64,000 nt of DNA from Flavobacterium geliluteum (GCF_017948595.1 NZ_JAGFBV010000002.1:62001-126000); one strand, 5' to 3'; positions 25,115 through 34,128 are shown, counted from the stretch's first letter. Notes: generated by a model from the sequence alone, not told the origin. Program-made: numbers and translations.

Positions 25115-25816
25115 CTAAAATATATTGCTGCTGTCCGTAACCAAAATTAGTTTTTTAAACCTGCTTCTGTCATAATCTATTCTGCTGGCTTTAACCGCAA
25201 CAGGAAAATAAATTTCTCCGTTGGCCACCATCTTAATTTTATTCTGAGCACTTTTGGTAAAATCTATTTTGCCTTCGACCATTTCGTTTAGGTTGGCCAT
25301 TAATGCTCCATCAAATGCAAAATCAGTTTCGATATCGGCTACAAGGTTTTTAGCAAAAACAACTCCCGTTACCAGTAATATATTATTTTGGTTGGCATTT
25401 TTTAATAATGATGGATTTGGATGTAGAAAATCAGCTCCAAAAAAATACTCTTCAAGATTCCCAATAGCGTATTCTTTAGTAAAAGAGTTGTCATAGCTAA
25501 TCGTAACCGACTTTCCTGATTTAATTTTAGCGCTGATTTCAAAAGCTCCCAAACCTAATGTTTTAAGGATTTCCTGCAGGAGCGTGATACCAATATTAAA
25601 TCCGTAATCATCTTTTTTAGACGTATTGATGCTAAGCGCCGGGTTCTCTATCTCTGTGAGCACTACATCACTCTTAAAAGCATGATCAATGCTGCCATAA
25701 TACAATTGCGCTTCATCAAAACTCTTTTTGAGCCACAATTGCAATGGTTTATGATTTCTAACCGGCCCTTCTATCAGGTCGTAACCCTGATTAGTCAAAA
25801 ATTGTGTAAGTTTCAT
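25115..25816 (-). CDS. Gasdermin-like protein (candidate bacterial gasdermin, stand-alone)
   Basis: A 233-residue protein without signal peptide. Its layout follows bacterial gasdermins: N-terminal QFLTNQGYDLIEGPVRNHKPLQLW (the G-Y..P..PLQ pattern), a region like PxPxI..DNPALSINTS, then DYGFNIGITLLQEILKTLGLG before a long strand FEISAKIKSGKSVTISYDN. NLEEYFFGADF follows, then the strand pair ILLVTGVVFAKNLVADIET, and a final VANGEIYFPVAVKASRIDYD. In known systems a protease removes a short C-terminal peptide and the N-domain makes membrane pores that kill the phage-infected cell. Here the chain ends about 20 residues after the last strand, has no cysteine to be palmitoylated, and no protease gene is adjacent. 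Judged from memory of the family; a search is needed. Confidence 0.55.
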   Translation of the reverse strand: MKLTQFLTNQGYDLIEGPVRNHKPLQLWLKKSFDEAQLYYGSIDHAFKSDVVLTEIENPALSINTSKKDDYGFNIGITLLQEILKTLGLGAFEISAKIKSGKSVTISYDNSFTKEYAIGNLEEYFFGADFLHPNPSLLKNANQNNILLVTGVVFAKNLVADIETDFAFDGALMANLNEMVEGKIDFTKSAQNKIKMVANGEIYFPVAVKASRIDYDRSRFKKLILVTDSSNIF

Positions 25817-26238
25817 TTTATCGTATTTTAAGTTTTCTGGAGCTTTGAATAATTGTTACTAACTATTTTTCTCGCTGCCTTTGAAACATTAAAAGTACAA
25901 GAAAAAAATTAGTAAGATAATTGCTAAGATAAGAAGATTGTATGTTTTTTAAACTTCGAAAACTAAAAAGGTTAAAATTTTGTTTTTATTTAAAATAAAC
26001 CAATGAATCTGCAATTATTCTAAAAAGTAACAACCACCACTAAAAATTGTTGAAACTAGAGCAAGGATTGAAAATTTCCTGAAAATTTTAGTCAAAGTGG
26101 ATCTATTTTCATCAGTTTGGTAAAGTATAAGAAGACCAAAACCGCAAAGGTTGGGGAACTTTTGCGGCGGTGGTTTTAGAAACAGTTGATATAGTTGCTG
26201 CCAAAGAGCCTCTTTTTTTCTTTGACCACGTCTATATT
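25817..26238. other. Intergenic region upstream of the gasdermin-like gene
   Basis: About 420 A+T-rich bases with no supported gene. Near 26138-26175 AACCGCAAAGG and CCTTTGCGG-like pieces (ACTTTTGCGGCGG) form a degenerate version of the AACCGCAAAG inverted repeat of 3175-3307. No protease or partner gene remnant is seen here. Confidence 0.5.
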
Positions 26239-26520
26239 TTAAGCTTCTGTATTTTCTTCAATAATATTTTGTACAATCAAAATAAAATTTTCTGTATTTT
26301 TAAGCTGATGTTTGATAGACGCATCAAAATCAGACAATTGAAACTCGTTAAGCATGTCTCTCTTTATATATCTTATCATAGAGTCAATACTTCGCGTGTC
26401 GTTTTGCATTTGCCTCTCTAACTCGCGCTGTTTGCTCTCTAAATAATTTAAAGTTTGCGATAATCTTTGAATATTTAATTTCTCCAACTTTTTTCTCTTA
26501 TTAACATGATATAAAAACAA
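26239..26520 (-). CDS. Small coiled-coil protein, hypothetical
   Basis: A 93-residue, highly charged helical protein: KRKKLEKLNIQRLSQTLNYLESKQRELERQMQND has heptad-like spacing. A second helix follows, ending QLKNTENFILIVQNIIEENTEA. There is no signal peptide or membrane segment. No family is recognised. Its A+T-rich surroundings and lack of an operon partner make it uncertain, but the amino acid composition looks like a real protein. Confidence 0.45.
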   Translation of the reverse strand: MFLYHVNKRKKLEKLNIQRLSQTLNYLESKQRELERQMQNDTRSIDSMIRYIKRDMLNEFQLSDFDASIKHQLKNTENFILIVQNIIEENTEA

Positions 26521-26940
26521 ACGATAATCAGGAACCTGACAAACTCAAGATGCTCCAAAAACTACTTTTCATTCAAATCTATCCGATTCAAGAGTATCGT
26601 TTTTAACATATACGTATCAATAGAGGATTGGGTTTATTCGTATTGTAGAAAAATTTGAGAGAGCTTTTATTTTTCAAAAAGAAAACCAATTAAATAACTT
26701 AAAATCAATTCATTAATTCAAAATTTAGAACAAAAAAAATAATTTATTTTTTTTAAGTATTATTTTCGAAGTTTATGTTCGTTGGTGATACAAAAAAACA
26801 GATCATAATTCCCATATTTATTTTATGCATGTACAAACTTATAATATGCATAACTGGTAATTGTAATTTTAGGCCTAAAACACCAAAACCTTCGGCGGAT
26901 CAAACACTTAAAATTACGTTTTAAATTTGTTGATTCCAGA
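26521..26940. other. Intergenic region upstream of dnaX
   Basis: About 420 bases with no gene seen. A small inverted repeat TTATGCAT (26823-26830) / ATGCATAA (26846-26853) with a 15-base spacer may be an operator or hairpin. The rest is A+T-rich without recognised elements. Confidence 0.45.
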
Positions 26941-26972
26941 TTTGTGATTTGGTAATTTTCAGCCTATATTTG
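26941..26972 (+). promoter_or_regulatory. dnaX promoter (Bacteroidota sigma-ABfr type)
   Basis: TTTG at 26941-26944, a 20-base spacer, then TATATTTG at 26965-26972. Both boxes match the TTTG-N19-TAnnTTTG consensus. The predicted start of transcription is a few bases before 26980, giving a very short leader before ATG 26992. Confidence 0.7.
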
Positions 26973-26991
26973 CTATCGAATAATAGAGAAT

Positions 26992-28760
26992 ATGGAACAA
27001 TTTGTAGTATCGGCCCGTAAATATCGCCCACAGACCTTTAAGGATGTTGTAGGGCAAAAAGCCATTACCAACACTTTGTTAAACGCCATCGATAGCAATC
27101 ACCTTGCCTCTGCCCTATTGTTTACAGGACCTCGTGGAGTAGGTAAAACAACCTGCGCACGTATTTTGGCTCGAAAAATAAATCAGCCCGGATATGATGA
27201 TCCAACTGAAGATTTTGCTTTTAATGTTTTTGAATTGGATGCGGCTTCAAACAACTCTGTCGATGACATTCGAAGTTTGATTGACCAAGTTAGGATTCCT
27301 CCGCAAACAGGGCAATACAAAGTATACATTATTGACGAGGTTCACATGTTGTCTTCGGCTGCTTTTAATGCTTTTTTGAAAACATTAGAAGAACCGCCCA
27401 AACATGCTATTTTTATCCTAGCAACAACAGAAAAGCATAAAATTATTCCAACTATTTTATCGCGTTGTCAGATTTTTGATTTTAAGAGAATCACGGTAAA
27501 AGATGCCAAAGAACATTTGGCTGAAGTAGCGACAAGCCAAGGTATAAACTTTGAAGATGATGCGTTGCACATTATTGCTCAAAAGGCTGATGGCGCCATG
27601 CGTGACGCTTTGTCTATTTTTGACCGTGTCGTTTCGTATTGCGGAACCAATTTAACGCGTCAGGCTGTTACTGAAAATCTTAACGTTTTAGATTACGAAA
27701 CTTACATTAGCATCACCGATTTACTTTTAGAAAATAAAATCCCGGAACTTTTATTGGCGTACAACGAAATTCTTTCAAAAGGTTTTGATGGACATCATTT
27801 CATTGCGGGTCTGGCCTCACATTTTAGAGACCTCTTGGTAAGCAAAACTCCTGCAACCATCGCTTTGCTTGAAGTAGGGGAGCAAGCGCAGCAAATGTAT
27901 GGTATACAAGCTCAAAAATGTACGCAGGATTTTTTATTAAAAGGAATTGACCTTGCCAACGACTGTGATTTAAAATACAAACTGAGCCAAAACCAGCGAC
28001 TTTTGGTCGAATTATGTTTGATGCAATTGGCCTCTATCACTTTTGATGGAGAAAAAAAAAAGCTGAGCAATTCATAATTCCGCCTACTTATTTTAAAAAT
28101 GGAGGATATTCTATTGTAGAAATCTCTAATTTAAAATCTCAGGTTGCCAACCAAGAAGTTCCAGAAAAAAACAGTCTCAATGTCACTCAAAACGACAAGG
28201 CAGAAACAGCTACTCTACCTGTACAAACTACTCCTGTCGAGAAAATAGTTGAAACTCCTAAAGAAGTCAAACCAGCGAGTGCCACAGACAATCTGGCAAA
28301 GGTTTCAGCTTTTTCTTTGGCCAGTATTCGAGCCAAAAAAGCATTAGAAGAAAACAGCAAATCGTATATAAAACCCACTACAACACTGCCTACCGAACCA
28401 TTTACAGAAACAGAAATGTTGTTGCAATGGAATAAATATGCGCAACGTTTGGGTGAAAAAGGTTTTAGAATCATGGAGTCGCTATTGCTTATTAACGACC
28501 CAACGCTAAACGGAACGGTCATTACACTAGAGTTACCAAATGAAGGATCAAAACTAGATTTCGAAAGTCAGATTCATGGGCTTCTAGGGCATCTAAAAGG
28601 GCATTTGCACAATCATGATATTACCATAGAAGTGATTGTAAACGAAAAGATTGAAAGCAAAAGAAGTTTTAACGATCAGGACCGATACAATCGTCTACTG
28701 GAAATAAATCCAAACCTAGAACTGTTGCGTTCTACATTTGGACTCGATTTACTTTCTTAG
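26992..28760 (+). CDS. dnaX: DNA polymerase III subunits gamma/tau, in two frames joined at an A10 slippery run
   Basis: DnaX is the clamp-loader ATPase. The zero frame (26992-28077) encodes 361 residues: Walker A GPRGVGKTT (45-53), Walker B region IIDEVHMLSSAAFNAFLKTLEEPP, sensor ATTEKHKIIPTILSRCQIF and the helical collar domain. It ends KKKLSNS-stop right after a run of ten A (28052-28061). Reading one base back from G28062 gives AEQFIIPPTYFKNGGYS and continues to 28760 with a tau-like C-terminus (FTETEMLLQWNKYAQRLGEKG..). The joined product is about 589 residues. The slippery heptamer A-AAA-AAG is the one used by E. coli dnaX. The Cys zinc site of many DnaX is absent (NQPGYDDPTEDFAF instead). 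Confidence 0.9.
28052..28062 (+). promoter_or_regulatory. Slippery site (A10-G) for frameshifting in dnaX
   Basis: Ten A followed by G; the zero-frame codons are AAA AAA AAG with heptamer A-AAA-AAG at 28056-28062. A GGAG lies at 28048-28051, immediately before the run. A -1 slip, or one extra A by RNA polymerase slippage, joins the clamp-loader part to the tau tail. Confidence 0.75.
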
Positions 28761-28835
28761 TTTTAAAGACAAAATTTTTTAATTTTATTAAATTGTATTA
28801 CGAAAATCCTCATTGATGCCGGCCAATTTTTACCG

Positions 28836-29414
28836 CTATCTATTTCGTAACCCAAAATCATAGACTTTTTGTAGCCATTTTTTTCTTTGAAGCTCATCAG
28901 CTGTTTTTATGATACCGATATACGTCACTTTTACTGGTTTTACACCACAAAATTCTAAAGTACATTTCTTTAACTGATTGACACTCGGTCTCGCATAAAA
29001 AAATCTGTAATACCAACTCGGCTGATCAAGAGTGGTGATAATATGAGCAGTTTTTCCTTTTAATAGTTTATCCCACCAAACTGAATTTTCACGATATTGA
29101 AACGCCATTCCGGGCAAAAACAACCGATCTATAAATCCTTTTGTAAGTGCTGGCAATCCTCCCCACCAAACAGGATGAATCCAAACCAAATGATCTGCAT
29201 TCTGAATTTTTTTCCAAGATTCTACTAAATCAGGCTCTAAATCAGTGCGTTTTTGGTAACCAAACTGTAAATTAGGATTAAATTGTAATGTTGCAATTGT
29301 TACAACATCTACCTCTGCGCCACAGGCTTTAGCACCTTTTAAATAGCTTTCGGCTAAGCCAAAATTAAAGCTTTGTGAATTAGGATGTCCGTTGATGACC
29401 AGAATTTTTTTCAT
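28836..29414 (-). CDS. NAD(P)H-quinone oxidoreductase / flavodoxin-fold family (KefF/MdaB-like)
   Basis: A 192-residue FMN-dependent reductase of the Flavodoxin_2 family. It opens ILVINGHPNSQSFNFGLAESYL with the phosphate loop, has VWIHPVWWGGLPALTKGFIDRLFLPGMAF as the FMN ring contact, and HIITTLDQPSWYYRFFYARP. It reduces quinones or electrophiles by two electrons, avoiding radicals. The frame extends to 29465, but ATG 29414 (MKKILVINGH) is the family start. A Crp-type regulator and a TMEM175-like channel gene precede it on the same strand, probably one operon. Confidence 0.88.
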   Translation of the reverse strand: MKKILVINGHPNSQSFNFGLAESYLKGAKACGAEVDVVTIATLQFNPNLQFGYQKRTDLEPDLVESWKKIQNADHLVWIHPVWWGGLPALTKGFIDRLFLPGMAFQYRENSVWWDKLLKGKTAHIITTLDQPSWYYRFFYARPSVNQLKKCTLEFCGVKPVKVTYIGIIKTADELQRKKWLQKVYDFGLRNR

Positions 29415-29470
29415 AGTAGAGTTTTTAACAAAAATATCATTATCCTCTAAAATCATACTGGACAAATGTC

Positions 29471-30031
29471 CTATAAAATCGCTTTTCTGACACGACTGAG
29501 ATGCCTCGGCGTTATGCCCAAATATGAGGCCAAATATTGAAGAGGAATGAGCTGAATATATTTTTGATGATGCTGAAATAATTCCTCATAACGCTGTTTT
29601 CCTGATAATTTCTGAAAGGAAATCATACGCTTTTGCAAGGTTACAAATTCCATTTCGGCCAATTTACGTCCGATTTCCTGCCAATGACTACTTGACTTAT
29701 ACAGCATTTCAAGACTTTGACGATCGATAACCTGCAACTCCACATCAGATAATGCCTGAATATTTTCTTCTGCTGGATTTTGCGTTATAAAACTGGCGAA
29801 AGAGGCCATAAACTCATTCTCAAAAGCAAAACAATTGGTAATTTCATCGCCTTGATGATTGAAAAAATAAGAACGTAAAATTCCTTTTTTGATAAAAAAA
29901 ATTTCATTACAAACCTGATTTTCTTTCAATAAAAATGCTCCTTTTTTTAGTATGCGGGTCGTGATTAAATCATCCAACTGATCTAATTCAGCCGATGATA
30001 AAACATGAATTGATTGAAAAATTGATTTCAT
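29471..30031 (-). CDS. Crp/Fnr-family transcriptional regulator
   Basis: A 186-residue regulator (a start at 30067 would add 12 residues and overlap the gene before it). Residues about 10-120 form a cyclic-nucleotide-binding-like beta-roll (RILKKGAFLLKENQVCNEIFFIKKGILRSYF). The C-terminus PLQYLASYLGITPRHLSRVRKAI is the winged-helix recognition region. The Arg/Glu signature for cAMP is not obvious, so the ligand is unknown. It sits between a TMEM175-like gene and a quinone reductase gene and may control them. Confidence 0.85.
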   Translation of the reverse strand: MKSIFQSIHVLSSAELDQLDDLITTRILKKGAFLLKENQVCNEIFFIKKGILRSYFFNHQGDEITNCFAFENEFMASFASFITQNPAEENIQALSDVELQVIDRQSLEMLYKSSSHWQEIGRKLAEMEFVTLQKRMISFQKLSGKQRYEELFQHHQKYIQLIPLQYLASYLGITPRHLSRVRKAIL

Positions 30032-30038
30032 TAAATCG

Positions 30039-30620
30039 CTAATTTTTTGAAGCAAAAACTTTTTCAATTCTTTTGTCGGGAATCAACCATAACATCGATA
30101 CCACAAAATATGCTACTCCAGAAATCCATTCGTAATAAAAAGAACAAATTATTCCAACGAGATATAATATTGTCGATACTTTGCCTTTTACATCTTTGCC
30201 TATCGCTTTGGCCAATACCGAGTTTTCTCCTTCGCTATTGATAATCGTCCTTTGTAGAATAAAATAAGCTATAGAAGAAAATAATAATACAACACCGTAC
30301 AAAGTCATGGAAGCTTTTGCAAAATTATGTTCTCCCATCCAGCCAGTAGCAACCGGGATTAACGAAAGCCAAAAAAGCAAATGCAGGTTGGCCCACAGAA
30401 TTTTTCCATTGACTTTTGATACACTATGAATCAAATAATGATGATTATTCCAGTAAATCCCGACATAGATAAAACTTAGAATATAACTAAAAAACTTAGA
30501 CACAAGCGGCATAAGATCGGTAAATTGGTCACCATGAGGCACCTTAATTTCTAAAATCATGATGGTAATAATAATGGCCAAAACCCCATCACTAAAAGCT
30601 TCTAGTCTAGTTTTATTCAT
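30039..30620 (-). CDS. TMEM175 (DUF1211) family potassium-channel-like membrane protein
   Basis: A 193-residue inner-membrane protein with about six hydrophobic helices. RLEAFSDGVLAIIITIMILEIKVP at the start is the TMEM175 signature (R..FSDGV.AI.IT), which lines the pore in these tetrameric K+-permeable channels. NHHYLIHSVSKVNGKILWANLHLLFWLSLIP is the second block. Bacterial members are about 200 residues, one repeat, as here. First gene of a probable three-gene unit with the Crp regulator and quinone reductase. Confidence 0.9.
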   Translation of the reverse strand: MNKTRLEAFSDGVLAIIITIMILEIKVPHGDQFTDLMPLVSKFFSYILSFIYVGIYWNNHHYLIHSVSKVNGKILWANLHLLFWLSLIPVATGWMGEHNFAKASMTLYGVVLLFSSIAYFILQRTIINSEGENSVLAKAIGKDVKGKVSTILYLVGIICSFYYEWISGVAYFVVSMLWLIPDKRIEKVFASKN

Positions 30621-30628
30621 ATAAAAAA

Positions 30629-31525
30629 TTAAATTTTACCGTAATACATTGCTTTTACAATTCCGTCTGAAAGACCAATTTTTGGCACATAAATTTGTCG
30701 GGCTCCGCTCCATTTCATTGCATTGAGATAAATACGTGTGGCATGAATGATAACGTCAGCACGATCTGAATTCAATCCTAGCTCGGTGATTCTTTGTTCG
30801 TAGGTTAGCGAATTTAAAAAAGCATATTGTGAATTAATGTAAATATACGAAAGCGGTTTTTCCTGCTGTTTTCCTGACATTTTAAACAACTTATTGATGT
30901 TTCCGCCAGAACCAATTAGCGTGACTTCTTCATAATCGGCAGTATTGCTTTTAATCCATTTTTCGATTTCATCCCAAACCACATCGCATACCATATCGTT
31001 TAGCAAACGCACAGTACCCGCTTTGAAAGATCTGGAATTAATCATTTTACCATCAGAGAATAGCGTAAATTCGGTGCTTCCACCACCCACATCTACAAAA
31101 AGGTACGTTTGATCTGTTTTCAGTAAATGATGCAAATCGGTAGACGCAATTATAGCCGCCTCTTTTTTTCCGTCAATAATTTCGATTTTTATATCCGCTT
31201 TTTTCTTAATCAAAGCAACCACTTCTTTAGCGTTATATGCCTCACGCATGGCCGAAGTTGCAAACGCCATATAGCGTTCTACTTTATGTACTTTCATCAA
31301 AAGATTAAATGCTTTCATGGCATCTACCATTCGATCTATATTTTCTTCAGAAATTTCGCCAACCGTAAAAGCGTCTTGTCCTAAACGAATTGGCACACGA
31401 ACAAGGGAACTTTTATTAAACTGAGGTTCTTTTCCGTCTTGTTCCACAACATTCGATATTAGAAGCCTCATGGCATTTGATCCAATATCAATTGCTGCGT
31501 ATTTTTTTATTTTAATCATGCTCAC
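30629..31525 (-). CDS. ppx: Ppx/GppA family exopolyphosphatase
   Basis: A 298-residue ASKHA-fold phosphatase that removes terminal phosphates from polyphosphate (or converts pppGpp). Motifs: AAIDIGSNAMRLLI for phosphate 1, AFATSAMREAYNA, FVDVGGGSTEFTLF for phosphate 2, and LIGSGGNINKLFKM. The length covers only the two N-terminal domains, as in short Ppx2-type enzymes, without the HD-like C-terminal domain of E. coli Ppx. It follows ppk1 by 30 bases on the same strand, so synthesis and breakdown of polyphosphate are co-transcribed. Start ATG 31525 or 31519. Confidence 0.9.
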   Translation of the reverse strand: MSMIKIKKYAAIDIGSNAMRLLISNVVEQDGKEPQFNKSSLVRVPIRLGQDAFTVGEISEENIDRMVDAMKAFNLLMKVHKVERYMAFATSAMREAYNAKEVVALIKKKADIKIEIIDGKKEAAIIASTDLHHLLKTDQTYLFVDVGGGSTEFTLFSDGKMINSRSFKAGTVRLLNDMVCDVVWDEIEKWIKSNTADYEEVTLIGSGGNINKLFKMSGKQQEKPLSYIYINSQYAFLNSLTYEQRITELGLNSDRADVIIHATRIYLNAMKWSGARQIYVPKIGLSDGIVKAMYYGKI

Positions 31526-31555
31526 TATGATTTGAAATTTTTTGTCGTATTATTA

Positions 31556-33637
31556 TTAATTAATGTCCTGAACTACAGTTTTTGCCTGTTCTATTTTATT
31601 TTGATAGTATCTATAAGTTTCGAGTTGTGCCCTGAAAACCGGATGGTGATTACGCACTTTGTACTTATTGTCTAATTTATACGAATGGTAACGCACTTTT
31701 ACATTTCCTTTCCATGCGATATCAAAATTATCAATAAGCTCTTTTTTTATTGATAAATCATAGATTGGACAGGTCACCTCTACTCTCCCATCCAGATTTC
31801 TGGTCATAAAATCGGCGGAGGAAATATAAACTTCCGTTAGTCCTGCATTCCCAAAAATATACACTCTTGAATGTTCCAGGTAATTATCTACAATACTGAT
31901 TGCCTCAATATTCTCACTCATCCCCGGAATTCCTGGTATCAGTGAGCAGATTCCTCTTACCTGAAGCTGAATTTTTACACCCGCATTACTTGCTTCGTAT
32001 AATTTATCAATCATTTTAAAGTCTGATAAACTATTCATTTTTAACTTAATATGTGTTTTTCGACCTGCTAAAGCATGCAAAATTTCACGATCAATTAGTT
32101 TGATAAATTTTGTTCTGGTATAATGTGGCGAAACAATCAAATGTTTGTAACGATGCACTCTGTAATTGATGTCGAAAAATTCGAATATTTTTGAAATATC
32201 TTTTAAAATACCCTGATGGCAGGTAAAAAGCGTTACGTCTGTATAAATTTTGGCTGTAGCTTCATTGAAATTTCCAGTTGAAACAAATCCGTAACGGCGC
32301 GTTTTACCGTCTTCAATTCTTTCGATAATACAAATTTTGCTGTGTACTTTTAATCCTTTTATACCAAAAATAAGTTCGATACCTTCAGTTTGCATTTGTT
32401 CGGCATACGAGATATTAGTAGCCTCATCAAAACGTGCCTGAAGCTCGATCTGAACCGTTACTTTTTTGCCGTTTTTTGCCGCATTAATCAAAGAACTGAT
32501 AATTTGAGAGTTCTTGGCCAATCGGTACAAGGTGATTTTTATAGTAGTCACTTTAGGATCTAAAGCTGCTTCACGCAAAAACTTTGTGAGATACGAAAAA
32601 GACTGATATGGTGCGTGCAACAAATAGTCTTTTTTACTAATTTTCTCTAATATGCTGCCCCCCAAACTCAGATCCGGAATGGGTAAAGGATCATTAGTTT
32701 TATAAAGCAAATCAAACCTTCCGAGGTTCGGAAAGCTCATGTAATCTCGGCGATTATGATATTTACCTCCGGGGATAATACTGTCTGTTTCGACGATTTT
32801 CATTTTATCCAAAAAGAAACGCAACGTATCGTCTTCGATCAAACTGTCATAAATAAAACGTACCGGTTCGCCAATTCGTCTGTCTTTTACAGATGTAGCA
32901 ATTTTTTCGAGCATACTTTTACTCAAATCACTATCGATGTCTAACTGTGCATCACGTGTAATTTTGATCATGTGCGCCGAAACACTTTTATAATCAAAAA
33001 TATTAAAAATGTTCTTTAGGTTAAGACGAATTACATCATCGAGCAGAATTACATATTGTTTTTCGTCAGGCGAAGGCAAAACAACAAATCTATTGATCGT
33101 TTTGGGAATTTCGATTACTGCGTACCTAATTTCGTCATTGGTATTCATCTCAAGCCTAACGGCCAGATACCCCGAAGTATCTTTTAAAATAGGAAACTCG
33201 GCCAAATCATTCAAAATAATCGTAACCAGTTCGGGACTTAATTTCTGAACAAAAAAGTCTTTTAAAAAATCTTCCTGTTCTTTATTTATTTGGTCTTCTT
33301 TTACGATAAAAATGTTTTCGGCCTCTAGTTCGGCTTCAATATTACTTAAAATTCGTAAACTTTCAGATTGCTGCTGGATAACGATTTCGGTAATATCCTT
33401 GATTAATTGATGTGCCGAAACACCGCCTAAATATTTTTCACCTGAAATTCCAGAAAGGCTTAATCTGCGGATTGCCGCATAACGCACTCTAAAAAATTCA
33501 TCTAGATTGTTAGAAAAAATTCCAACAAAACGCAATCTGTCCAGAAGTGGTACTGTGTTGTCTGCTGCTTCCTGAAGCACTCTCGCATTAAACGCTAACC
33601 AACTTTTTTCTCTATCGATATATCTTTGTTCGTGCAC
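31556..33637 (-). CDS. ppk1: Polyphosphate kinase 1
   Basis: PPK1 reversibly polymerises the gamma-phosphate of ATP into polyphosphate. The 693-residue chain opens DREKSWLAFNARVLQEAAD and LDEFFRVR (N-domain). It has SFSYLTKFLREAALDPKVTTIKITLYRLA, then GIKGLKVHSKICIIERIEDG with the phosphorylated histidine in the V-H-S-K block, YTDVTLFTC and the second PLD-like motif region SSADFMTRNLDGRVEV. The length is normal. It follows sixA by five bases and precedes ppx by 30, forming a tight operon. Confidence 0.97.
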   Translation of the reverse strand: MHEQRYIDREKSWLAFNARVLQEAADNTVPLLDRLRFVGIFSNNLDEFFRVRYAAIRRLSLSGISGEKYLGGVSAHQLIKDITEIVIQQQSESLRILSNIEAELEAENIFIVKEDQINKEQEDFLKDFFVQKLSPELVTIILNDLAEFPILKDTSGYLAVRLEMNTNDEIRYAVIEIPKTINRFVVLPSPDEKQYVILLDDVIRLNLKNIFNIFDYKSVSAHMIKITRDAQLDIDSDLSKSMLEKIATSVKDRRIGEPVRFIYDSLIEDDTLRFFLDKMKIVETDSIIPGGKYHNRRDYMSFPNLGRFDLLYKTNDPLPIPDLSLGGSILEKISKKDYLLHAPYQSFSYLTKFLREAALDPKVTTIKITLYRLAKNSQIISSLINAAKNGKKVTVQIELQARFDEATNISYAEQMQTEGIELIFGIKGLKVHSKICIIERIEDGKTRRYGFVSTGNFNEATAKIYTDVTLFTCHQGILKDISKIFEFFDINYRVHRYKHLIVSPHYTRTKFIKLIDREILHALAGRKTHIKLKMNSLSDFKMIDKLYEASNAGVKIQLQVRGICSLIPGIPGMSENIEAISIVDNYLEHSRVYIFGNAGLTEVYISSADFMTRNLDGRVEVTCPIYDLSIKKELIDNFDIAWKGNVKVRYHSYKLDNKYKVRNHHPVFRAQLETYRYYQNKIEQAKTVVQDIN

Positions 33638-33642
33638 TTTAT

Positions 33643-34128
33643 TTATTTTAAATCTTTGGGGAAAATTGTTTTATGGGTTTTACCTTTATTAATAGTGCTC
33701 CAGTTTTCTGTCTCAAACTGCAATGCTACAAATCCGGATGTAGGAACATTTTCTATAAAAACATCCCCAAATTTATTAACAAAATTTGTAATAGCCTCGT
33801 TATGCCCAAAAAGAATAACGCTTTCTAAACTATTATCACAAGATTTGATAACTTTCTCGAGCTGTTTTTCGTCAAAGGTGTAAAGATCGTCTTTATAAAC
33901 GATACTTTCTATGGGATACGACAGGTTTTGGGCAAAAATAAGAGCAGTTTCTGATGCGCGTGCAGCAGTACTACTCCAAATTATATAAGTCTTAGGAAGA
34001 AAATTAGAAATTTTGACAGAGACATCGTGAGCATCTATAATTCCTCTTTTCATCAAAGGCCTGTCAAAATCTTTGAGAGGAGCTTCCCAGCTGGACTTTG
34101 CATGTCGTATTAAAACTAAATTTTTCAT
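33643..34128 (-). CDS. sixA: SixA-type histidine phosphatase
   Basis: A 161-residue member of the RHG histidine phosphatases. LIRHAKSSWEAPLKDFDRPLMKRG at the start carries the catalytic His in RHAKS. WSSTAARASETA and VILFGHNEAITNFVN carry the second Arg and His. E. coli SixA removes phosphate from histidine phosphotransfer proteins. Being first in the sixA-ppk1-ppx operon, it could instead act in phosphate or polyphosphate control; that is inference. Start ATG 34128 is just upstream of the motif, with no room for a signal peptide. Confidence 0.9.
   Translation of the reverse strand: MKNLVLIRHAKSSWEAPLKDFDRPLMKRGIIDAHDVSVKISNFLPKTYIIWSSTAARASETALIFAQNLSYPIESIVYKDDLYTFDEKQLEKVIKSCDNSLESVILFGHNEAITNFVNKFGDVFIENVPTSGFVALQFETENWSTINKGKTHKTIFPKDLK

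Noticed and set aside
25817..26238. A protease gene or remnant as partner for the gasdermin-like gene
   Set aside because: All frames were broken and no caspase- or trypsin-like motif was seen on either strand.
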